Below are positions 6,737 to 18,700 of a stretch of DNA of 32,077 nucleotides, piece by piece. Each line of letters opens with the position of its first letter. The stretch's first letter is position 1. The DNA lies in assembly GCF_002368115.1 (NCBI RefSeq), contig NZ_AP018316.1:3270371-3302447 (forward strand). Reading direction: 5' to 3'. The translations under genes were made by a program, and so were the position numbers. This DNA is from Dolichospermum compactum NIES-806 (lineage in GTDB: Bacteria; Cyanobacteriota; Cyanobacteriia; Cyanobacteriales; Nostocaceae). The notes beneath the pieces are model-generated. The model made no database searches. It was not told the DNA's origin and was given only the letters and a program-made list of their open reading frames with translations.

Positions 6737-9700
6737 TTATACAAAAGCGAAATTAGCAGCGGTCAAACTTAAGGTATTAATACCATTGAGAATTGCAATG
6801 GTTGTTGTACCGATCGCAATACTATTACCACTGAGAATTAGGTCACTAAAGTCAAAACCTGCACCTTGTCCAGAAATACCTAGGACATCAGTCCCGATTT
6901 GGAAGTCAAGAATCGTATTAGCAGCTTTGGGTAATTCAGCATTGACAATCCAGAATTGGTCAGCGCCAGCACCACCGGAAATTAAGTTACCACCACCAAG
7001 ACTAACTCTGAAGATATCTTTACCATCACCACCTAAAGCGCGGTCATTGCTACCCAAGTAGAAGGTATCATCACCCACACCACCGGATATGCGGTTGCCA
7101 CCTTGACCATCTCTAGCATCAAAGGTGTCATTACCATCACTACCGAAAGCGCGATCGCCTTTATTCACAAAGATAGTATCATTACCGCTACCCAGATCAA
7201 CGATATTGTTACCAGCAAAGGGAGAACTTGCACCCAAGACAGTATCAACTGTGTCATTACCTGCACCAGTGAAGATGGTGTCGTTGATGCCATCAGTGCC
7301 ACCACTGACAAACAAATCATCTTTACCAGTTGTTCCGGCAATATATTGGGTAGCTTCTGCTATAGACGCAGATATACCTAAACGGGAATCAAGGGCAAGA
7401 GGTTTATCAAGTTCCAACACCACCATCTCATTGTTGTCTATTCCTGGAGGACGACCAATGGAGAAGGGATAGTTGTTATCGTTGGCAACTAAAATGGTTT
7501 TGCTGTCAATCACTAAGACATCTTCAATGGTTTGGAAAGGCATATTGTAGGTGGTTTTACCATCACCATTGAGATCCTTGGGATCTTGGATGTTGAGTAG
7601 GTCTGCTACTTCTTCTTTGGAGACAAAGCCGTTAGGGTCAATCTTGCTGAAATCTACCTTGAATATCTTCTTGAAAAGGGCGGTACTACCTTGTCCGTTA
7701 TCCCGTTCAATGACCAAGAACTCATTGTTATTGATGGGAGTGAAATCACCGATCGCATTGCTGGTACTTACTAATTGATAGCGTCCTATTAATCCTTGGT
7801 AGCTTTCACTGGCTACATCGAATTTATAAATCCGTACAGAACCAGCAGGATCGCCGACAACAGTTCCTTCCAACATCGGGTAGATGGTTTGACGGTCAGG
7901 GCTAAATGCCATGCCTTCAAAGCCTTGGGAGCGGTTCAAATTGGCTGTTACGAGGTCGCCGTAGTAGGGCTGATTGGGAGCAAAGTATTCCGGGGAATTA
8001 TTGAAGTAAGGAGTATTTAAATTCCCGTTGGGATTGGCATAGCCTGTACCAGCTAGGTAATCATTAACTAGAACTTGTCGTCCTGTTTTGGGGAAGTCGG
8101 TAAAGAAACCATCTACACCCAAATCAATGAACTTACGGAACTCTGCACCGGGGTCGTTTTTGTAAGTATCGGGAAGGAAGAACTCGTCATTTCTTAAAGT
8201 GTAGAGGTGAACGATTAAACCAGCTTTGTGGGCATCTTGAATCAGGGTTGTGGGTGTGCCTAAAACGCGATCGCCATCACTAATTTGACCATCACCATTG
8301 AGATCATCAGCAGTACCATCCTTATTGGCATCTACCGTCAACTGAGGAATAATCCGCTGTTTATTCGGTCCAATTCCTTTAGCGTAGGTAGCAATTTCTG
8401 TTAAACCTGCTGGTGTAGAAATATCGGTATAGGTGCGGGTATCACCACTGACTACAAAATCATAAGGACGACCTGAACCGCCAAACAATTGCACTAGAGG
8501 AATATCAATCCCTGCGGTGGGCATGATGGTGTTTTTCAGCGCCTTGAGGTTGGCAACTTCAAAGGATTGAATGAAGATCCGAGATGGGTCGGTAAAGTTC
8601 TCAGCTTTGAGGGTGTCTGCTAAGATTTGGCTAGTATTGATACCTTGCTGTTGAAAGAAAGTAGGATGTTTGGTTTCGGGATAGATACCGATTTTGCGAC
8701 CTGTTTCTAGTTCGACTTGTTTCACCAAATCAATGACTTCTTTCAAGGTTGGTACTTTCAATCCGTCTTGATCAAAAGTAGTACCACGCAAAGCAGGAAT
8801 CCGTTCAATCGCATTTAGTTCCTTGACTTCTGCCAGGGTAAAGTCTTCAGCAAACCAACCGGCGACATTACGACCATCTAAATTTTTGATTTTCAGGCGA
8901 TCGCTAAATTTATCACGTAAGTAAACATCCGTGCTTGTGTCGGTAGTATTGATAACTGGCTTACCATTGGCATCCCGTTGAATTGTGCCGTCAGTATTGA
9001 GAACACCGACTGCTAACATGGGTTCGTGACGGGCAATTAAGACACCATCTTTTGTTACCACTAAATCCGGTTCAACGAAATCTGCACCTTGAGCGATCGC
9101 TAATTTGTAGGCTTCTATTGTATGTTCTGGACGTTCACCACTTGCACCCCGGTGGCCGATGACGATGGGGGCTTTACCTGTGAGTGTATCAAATTTAGGA
9201 GTAGAAAGCACAGTGGGATTTTGGGGCGATCGGACTTGATTCGCCGTAATTTGATCCCGAACTAAATCCCCTGTACCGGGGAAATCAGTAAAGTAACCAT
9301 CTACACCCAAACTAATAAACTGGCGGTACTCTAATTCAGGGTTGTTATTGTAATTTGATGCTAGAGAACGGCTTTCGTTGCGGAAGGTGTAAGGATGGAC
9401 GACCAAACCCTCTTTGTGGGCATCACTAACCAAGCTAGTGGGTGCTAGGGTAACTTTATCCGCATCGTTAATTGTGCCATCGTTATTGAGATCATCCGGC
9501 TGACCATCATTGTTATTATCAACTGTTTTCACCGAAACAATCTGTCGTTTCCAAGGACCAATACCATCGGCGTAGGTAGCAATTTCTTTCAAACCAGCGG
9601 TCGTTAATAAATCTCCATAGGTGCGAGTATCTCCTTTAACGGTGAAATCGTAGGGACGAGCGTAAACATCTTGATACAACAGTGTGCCATCGTTGGCGAC

Positions 9701-12700
9701 ATCGTAGGCATCAAGCAATTGTACCAAAGGAAGATTCACACCAGCCGCCGGCATGATGGTATTGTTTAAATCCTTGAGATTGCTGACTTCAAAGGACTGA
9801 AGAAAAATCCGTTTGGGATCAGTAAATCCTTTCGCTTTGAGGGTGTCAATCAGTTTCTCTTCCAGTGACAAGCCCAAATTATCGTGATAGGTGGGGTGTT
9901 TAGTTTCAGGGTAAATACCGATTTTCTTACCAGTTTGTACCTCAACCTCTTTCACCAAATCAATAATTTCGCCCAGGGTAGGAACTTGGAGAAGACCGTT
10001 GTATAACTGATCTCGGAAACCTTGAGGCATCACAGCCCGCAGAGTTTTAATTTCTGCCAAGGTAAAGTCGGAAGCAAAGAAACCTTCTTCAGCCACACCA
10101 TCTACCATCTTCGTGGTTTTCCGACTAGCAAATTCAGCACGACTAGCTACATCGGTGGTGTTAATCAGATTGGGTTCATGACGGGCAATTAACACCCCAT
10201 CTTTAGTAGATACCAAATCGGGTTCAATGAAGTCTGCACCGCGTAAAATCGCCAAGCGGTAGGCTTCTATGGTATGTTCTGGCAGTTCACCACTTGCACC
10301 ACGATGGCCAATAACAATAGGGGCTTGACCGTTGAGGGTATTTAGTTTAATGAGATTGGGAGTAGGAATGGGAGCATCTAATAAAACGCCATTACTATTG
10401 AAATGTAGTAGGTATGTTCCAAACTCATCACCCACCCAAATATCACCTTTGGCATCAATCACAAAAGACTCAACATCAAAATCAGCCCCGGTGAGTTCCC
10501 GTTTTACCGTGTTTTTATTGACAATATCAAAGGGAATTAATTTATTGGGGTCAGAGAGTTGAATGAAGTTTTGAACCGCTACAGAACCATTACCATTTTC
10601 TGTACCCGCAAAATTGGGGTCAACTTGGTAAAGTCGCAAGAGAAAATCAGCGCTGTTATTTTTTGCCCCAAAACCGTTATCAGCTAAGAACCAAAATACA
10701 GAACCATTACCATTAGGGGCAAACTGCACACCACTGAATCCTTGCACTGGTTGACCAGGGAAGGGTGTAGTCCGTCCATTGGTAGGATTGGTTACGGCTG
10801 CACCTGAAGCAGGTCCTGCTGCGAAGGTATCGGCAGGTAAGGAAGCAAAACCTTTGAGTGTCACCATACTAGGAGTAATATTTAAGGTAGTTGAACTTTG
10901 ATCATCTTCTTGGGCGTTGTTGTTACCAGCACCAGAATCAAAGTCAGGTTGATTTTGGGCGGTAATTTCGGCTTTATTGGTTAATGCCCCACTTTGAGTC
11001 ACTTTGGCTGTGAGTTTTAGGGTGCGGGTAACATTACCAGCAATTTCTCCCACATCCCACACACCGGTTTGACTGTTGTAAGTTCCCTGTTCCGGTGTTG
11101 CAGAGATGAGGGTAAATGGTTGTGGTAAGAAATCTGTGACTTTAATGCCATTAGCCAGTAAAGAACCTTTATTAGAAAGGGTTAAGGTGAATGTTACTTG
11201 GTCTCCGATAACTGCGTTCGTGACATTTGCAGTTTGACTCAACTCTAAATCTACAAAGTTATTAGGTTTGACTTCAAACTGGCTGACAATTTTCGGCTGA
11301 CGACTAGATATAGCTGCGGGATTTGCTTCTAGTTCCTGACGGGTGTAAGGGTCAATGCCGTAGGTGGTGACAGTCAACTTTTGAGTGGCTTGGTCAATGT
11401 TAAACTCTGTCCAGCCGTAGGTATGAGTAGCAACATAGTCACCTTGCAATAACTTGGCATCAATCAAACCGTTAGCTACAGCTAGATTGTTATTCAAGCC
11501 AATGGGGTCATAACCTAAAGCATTGATGCCACCATTAACGACTTGTTTGATGAAATCGTCTCTATCATTAACTGTGCTGTCAACGTCATTAGCTACGGGT
11601 AGGGAATTGTAAAATGCCTTTTGTTCAGGAGTGAGGAACAAATTACCCACTGTTGGCCCAAAAGGAGCATCATAAGCTACAGAACCAGTAATAATTTCAA
11701 AGGCACTGGTGGGGATTTGTGCCTGTCCTGGTGCTAATTGGTAGGTGAGGTTGTTGACTAATGTGCCGTGGAAGTCTGCGGTGACAAAGACAACGTTACT
11801 AATTTTGCTGTCGTTGATGAATTTGAGAATTTCTGTTCTTTCTGCCGCATAGCCTTCATATCTATCGGCAGCGATCGCTACTCCCAAATTCTGAATAGGC
11901 TCTGGCAATATGATAAACTTCCAGATGATGCCATCTTTTTGCGCTTGGATTAAGTCGCGTTTGAGGTCATCCAACTGGACTTTTCCTAACATTGTCCGGT
12001 TCGGATTAAAGGAATCAGTCAGGAATTTTGTTACCTGAGTGGCATCACTAATATTAGCAACATCTGTTAAGCCTGGGTCACGGAAGGAACGGGCATCAAG
12101 AACGAAAGTGGCTGCATCACTACCAAAGGTGTTGTAACGGTAAAGTTTGCGTTCTCCGGCTGTGCGAGTATCCCCTGTTTCCCCATAGAATTGGTCACTA
12201 ATGGGGTTATATTCTTGGAAGGCTTGCAGACCGTTTTCATAAAGTGGGGAGTCGTTAACTAAGCCAGAAGTTGCACCAAATAGAGTTTTATCTGCGCTGG
12301 AGGCTGTGGCTAAATCTTTTCCACCTTGGAAGTCATTGACTACTTCATGGTCATCAACAGTTGCCAAGATGGAAGTATCAGCCCGTAAATCACCTAGAGT
12401 ATTTTGACCGTATCTTTGACTGTAGACTTCACCTTGTTTAACACGATACTCATCTAAGGTTATAGTTTGCTCTTTCTCTGTGCCATCAGGGTTTTTGACT
12501 GCGGGTGAAGCGGCATCTGCATAGATAGTATCACCCAATGCTACGAAGAATTTCAGGTTAGCATCATCAGCATTGCTAACGGCTGGATAGGGGGCAAGTT
12601 CGCCACGCCAATCTCCAGAAACACCGAATTTTAAGCCTGTTTTGTTACCAACTGCGGCGGCTGTGCTAAATTTACCAATGCTGGTTGCCCCGGTGGTATC

Positions 12701-15700
12701 TGTAACCCGGTAGAAGTAGTTAGTATTGGGAGTTAGTCCACTAACTGCCACCTTCACAGGTAGATTAACATCAGTGACATTAGTTGTTTGTGTCCCCGCA
12801 ATGGTACTGAAGTTAGAGTTAGTGGAATACTCAAATTTAACTTGACCGGGGAAGATACTCCGCGCCCACAAAACTGTAGAGGTTTGGGTGGTGTCTCCAC
12901 TGGCAATCCCATTCACAGCTAAAGGTGCGGCATCATTGGCTACTTCTTGTAAAGTGGAGGCACTCGCACTCCAATTACCATCTATAGGTGTAATGGTGAT
13001 GTTGCGTTCTAGGAATTTGCCACCTTCTGATTCTATGTCACCTGTAATTGTGGGTGAACCTAAGAGAATGCTGGTTACACCATTTTGGTTTTTAGCAACA
13101 TTGAAGTTGAGGCTGGTGGTTTCGTCGAATTTGGTTAATGCTACACCTGTTAAGGTTTTAAGACTGGCATTATCAGGGTTGTAGGCGGGAACGTTGATGT
13201 TTAAACCGACACCCTTGGGTAATAAATCTGGGTTAGTACCTTGGGTGGTGAGAAGTTTGTTAATGGTATCTACAACCATTCTGGCAGCGACATCATAAGC
13301 CTTTTCGGTGCTGGATCTATTGCCCTGCTGGAACTCTGCTAAATTGATACCAGCACTCACAGCGATCGCTGGAATCCCATTTTGTAAGGCTGTAACTGCC
13401 GCACTCAGTGTCCCAGAAGCAATCGCCTCAAAACCAACGTTTTCCCCTTCATTAATCCCAGAAATTACTAAGTCGGGTTTGGCTAAGTTCTCTTGACTGG
13501 GCAAAATATAATCTAAACCTGCCCAAGTGGCAACAATTGGTGTACCGTCAACGTACCATTTATTTTTCGCCCCATCAAATTCGACAACTTCCATATTTTG
13601 GAAGATTTTATTGGTATTAATGGAAGTTCCTTTACCGCTTTGTTGGGTTTTGGGTGCAACTAAGATGACGTTATGACCGGCTGCAACCAAGGCATTATAG
13701 ATAACGTCTATGCCCTTAGCTTGGTAGCCATCATCATTTACCAACAAAATATTTAAGGATTTGCTGGCAGTGGCAATGGGGTTAACTAAATTGGGTACAG
13801 TTAAAGACAGACGTAATGCTAATGCCTGACGCTGACTGGCAGTTGTTCCCCAATCACCATCAAAGGCTGTGACGGTAATTTTATCAGCTAAAAACTGTTC
13901 TCCCTCAGATGTGGGTTTGGGAGTTGCACCAGCAGGAAGAGAATTTTGGCTGTAAAGTATGCCTTGACCTGTACCGAAATTAGGTGGTAATTGACCAAAT
14001 TTAAAGTCAAAACTACCTGCTAAATCAAACTCTGTGAAAGCAATACCTGTGATTGGGTTATCAGCGGGAATATTGACATTTAAACCAATACCGTCGGGTA
14101 ATAATTGGGGTTGATTGCCTTGTTTTGCCTGTAATTGGGCAATTAAATCAACGACGTAATTAGCACCCACTTGATAAGCTTTATCGGTGCTGGGATAACC
14201 AGCGGCACGTTCTGATAAAATTATGCCAGCACTAACGGCAATGGACGGCACACCTTGATGTACAGCAGAAACGGCTGCGCTGAGTGTACCAGAAATAATT
14301 CCTTCTAAACCCAGGTTTTCCCCTTCATTAATTCCAGAAATGACTAAATCTGGTCGTTGTTTAACAACAAAATCCAATCCTGTCCAAGTGGCAATAACTG
14401 GTTTACCATCTACATACCATTTATTTGGTGCGTAGTTGACTACCTCAATGGGTTGGAAAACTTTATCGGTATCAATGGCTGTACCTTGTCCACTTTGTTG
14501 GGTCTTTGGTGCAACTAGGGTGACTTTATGACCAGCCGCAACTAGTTTGTCGTAAAGAACATTAATTCCCTTGGCTTGATAACCATCATCATTTACCAAC
14601 AAGATATTTAAAGATGGTTTCGGTTGAGGAGTTGTCAAGTTATAGGGTAGTTCTAAAATCCCTAGTTTTTCGGTTGGGGTATTACCAGAAACGTTAAAGT
14701 CGTTGTCGTTAATTAATGCCAGGGTATTGGGTGAAACTAAAGCCAAACCTTCTAATTTTTCAACACCTGTATAACCAAGTTGGGCAGCATTGGCAATTAA
14801 ACTTTTGCTAACTGGGGTAATCTTCGCGGTAGTTAATTCGGCTGGTGTGAGTTGTTCAATGGTTTTACCAGTAGGTAAGGTGAAGTTAGCAGAATTATTG
14901 ATATTAGTTGCCCCGGCTAAATTAATTTGATAAATCAATTTGTTGGAGGCATTTGTTGCTAAATCATCCCGTTCAACAACTGCAAATTTACCATTACCTA
15001 AGGAAACCGCATCACCGATTTTATCGGTTTTGGCGTTACCAGCAGCAGTGATGTTATCCAATAAATAGAGATATTCACCAGTTACTTGTTTGGAAATAAT
15101 ATCAAATTCCAAAATTCTCAAATTACGGGAATTTCTGGATGTTGTATCACCAGCATTATCTGGATTATCAATCGCACTTTGAATAAAGGCGTAAAGTTTA
15201 CTACCTTCTAAAGCTACTGCTTCAAAACCGCGATTGTTGCGACGTTGACCATAAACTGCGGGTAGTACCTCTGTGCCAAAAGTTCCTGCTGCTGCGTCCT
15301 GGGCAGCTGTGGCTGTTCCTTGGGGAATAAAACGGTTAAGTAGTTTACCGTTAACATCAAAGTTATAAATTGCGGGACGGTATTCATCTACCAGCCAATA
15401 ATCACCATTTGGGGCAATGACAATGCCTTCAACATCAGCCCCTAACGCTTTATTGGCTATGACTTGACCATCCAAATTAACAGCAATTTCATCGGTGTAT
15501 GCTGTACCATTTGCCCCTGCTTGTAGGTTGGGAAGTCCGGTTAATGGGGTTGTGCCATTTTTATCAAATAGTCCTGTTCTCTTGGTGATGGTAATTGCAC
15601 CCGTTTGTTTGTTGAGTTCAAAACTGACTATTTCTGGTTGAAAATCGGGTAAATAGAAGGGACGATTAGCACCGGTGGGGTCGCCATTTGGTCCCCTGTC

Positions 15701-18700
15701 GGTGTGAGTGACAAATTGGAGATTACCATTTACCGCAATACCTTGGAAATACAACCCGGAGAAACCACCTAAGAAGATATCTTGACCTTTGCTAGTTGTT
15801 CCTAATTTGGGAAGATTGGTAAATTCGTAATTAGTTAGTCGTGGTTGAGGTAAAGGGCTACGGGGGTCATAACTGTTACTAGCAACAATATTTTGACTAT
15901 TGAAGAAACCCTGTAGTCTGGCATTGTTGTTAAATGAAACTATTGATTGTTGGGTGTTCAGTAAAGGTTTGATGCCATTAATTTCAACAATCATGTCATC
16001 AAAATCTTGGTTGGAATTAGCATAGGGCAACTCTTCTGCACCAAGAACGAACACATTTTCACCTTTAGAATAGGTGACAAATTGGGACGCGCGATCAGGA
16101 TTTATTATGTTATTGGTAGAGAAGGTATATTTTTTAGCACCTCTACCAGTTGGATCACCATTAGGAAGGTTATTAATCAATCCAAAGTGAAACTGTTGAC
16201 TAAAGCCTGTAGCAACTTGTAACCCATTAATAGCTACATTACCTTGATCATCAATAGTAACATTAACTGTTTTACCGGCTCCATCAGGACCTTCAAAAAT
16301 AGTAACAGTCCTGCTAGGATTGGTGGCATCTTGAAGAATAAACTGGTTAGTATCTCGGACATTACCAAACAAATCTAATGTCTCTTTGGGAGTATCTAAT
16401 CCAGGATTTTGTTCGCCAAGTAATTTAACGGTGAAAGTGTTGCCTGTGAAGGTTGCAAAATTCTTCTGGTCGTTGTTGACGTTAATTACATTCTTGGTTG
16501 TATCTATTTTGAGGACTTGGGGTAAGGTAGCAACAATATTTTCCCAAGGTACTAACTTAAAGTTGCTGCTGATGTTCTCATCATCAACAATGGTGGCGGG
16601 GTCATTTGCACCGTCTTGGGTGATAAATACACCATAAGGGAAATTGGGACTCAAGGGCAGATTAATAACATCTGCACCGTCGGATTCTTGAACGCTGTCA
16701 ATTCCGCCATTGTTACCAACTGCAAATCTACCTAAAAAGTCGTTGTTGCCTTCACGGGTGTATGCTGCAAAGGTGTTATCGCCTTGACTGGATGCTAACA
16801 GGTAGCCTGTACCGTTTTTACCGTAATAAATTGTTAAGCCTTCAACATCATTGGTGAGGTTTTTGCCACCCTCAGCTTTGACTTTCTCAATTAATTTACC
16901 TGTTGAACCACCATTGGGTTCACCGTCGAATTTCCAAATCCCCACATCTTCTTGACCAATGTACAGAAATCCTGTTTCTTGGTCTGCTACCATGCCTTCA
17001 GTTTGGGCTGAAGCACCTGCTGTGGTTGGTGAGGGAATGGTGAAGCTACGAACTACCTCATAACCGATTTTACCGTTGCCTTTGTCTACTAATTTGAGTT
17101 GAGCTATATCTCCAGTTTGGCGACGACTGGTGAAGACGTAGTAATCGTTGGTGACGGGACTGCGGTACAGGGCTAAACCGTAGGAACTGCGAGTAGATGC
17201 AGAATAAGGGGCGGCGAAAGGTACACTTTGGAAAATTGTGGCGGTGCTACTATCGGTAATATTTTCTAAATAATTACCATTAGCACTGTTGGGGTTAATT
17301 TTGAATATTGCTAGTTTATCGTTGTTGCGATCGCTTGCTACGGCAATATCAACTTTCTCACCACCTAATGTAAATCCATATTGCAAATCAACGTTGTTAT
17401 AACGAATATCTGGATTGCTAGGATTAATGGTTTGCAACAGGTTTCCAGCTAAATCATAAATCCGCAAACCGCCATTTTTAACGCTAGTTACAACTAGGCT
17501 TTTGCTAGAATCTGTGGCATTAACATAAATTGCTGGATCATCCGCATCGGCTCTTTGACTAAATGGTAAACTGTCATCATCTAAAAGCGCGGGACGGGTT
17601 TCTACAATAGGGGTAGCAGTGGGAACTACATCTGCACTTAATGTGAGGATTTGCGTAAATTGGGTAGCACCAAAGTTGTTATCACTCACCAAAACAATGG
17701 ATTGCGTACCATCTGCCAATTTTGGACCAAATGCCAGACCTTCAATATTATCTGTACCTGTGGGATGATTGCCGTCACTATTGGGCAAATTCAGGGTATC
17801 AAGATTTAATAACAACCGTTTTTGAGCAGGTTGAATTGCCGCTAATTGGTCGGCAGAGAGACTACTCAAGGAATCAACTGTATTGATGTCTGTTGCCCCT
17901 TGAAGGCTAATTTCATAGATTTTAATCGTGTTTCCTTGTCCAACAGCAAAGGAGCGTTCTAGAGCCAATAAAGTCCCACGATTATCAATTGCTAATAAAT
18001 CTACCAAACCGTTATCAGCAAAACCATTGCTAGGGTTAGGAGTTTTAGCAATGGGGTCAGTGACATACAGATATTCTTTCTCTGGTTGTCCTGTCACCAA
18101 ATTATATTGAATAATCCGAGAACGAGCGCTGGTAGTAGTTGTAGCAATTGCACCATCTTGAAAGAGGGCGCTTTCTGTAGCCGTGAATAGGGTTTTTTGG
18201 TCAGGAGTAATGGTTAAGCTTTCAAATGCTAAGTTATTACGCACCCCTGATGTTTGAGTATCACCTGTATCAACAACACCATTGCTGTTAGTATCTTGGA
18301 CTACAGGATTAAATTTCTTGGGTACTGCTAAAGAACGAATTTCCTGTCCTGTAGTTAGATTAAACTCTTTAATGAAAGGATTGGTAACGCGACTTGCACC
18401 TAAATCTGGTCTCACTTCCCCTTCGGAAGAGATTAAAACTGTACCATTGCTGGTTAAAGCAATACCTTCTGGATCTAAGCTATTATTTAAAAAAGGATTG
18501 CCATTAATATCCTTGAGTTGGACAACGTTGGTAAAAGTTACCGCATTAGTAACAGGGTCAAGAGTGAAGGTATAAAAACGGGCATTGGATGAGCGATCGT
18601 CGGAAATGGCATAATAGCGATTATTTACCGCATCGTAAGTTACACCGGACAATCCACCCAACGCAACTTGTTGACCATTTACTGTTCCCGCTGCACCAGA

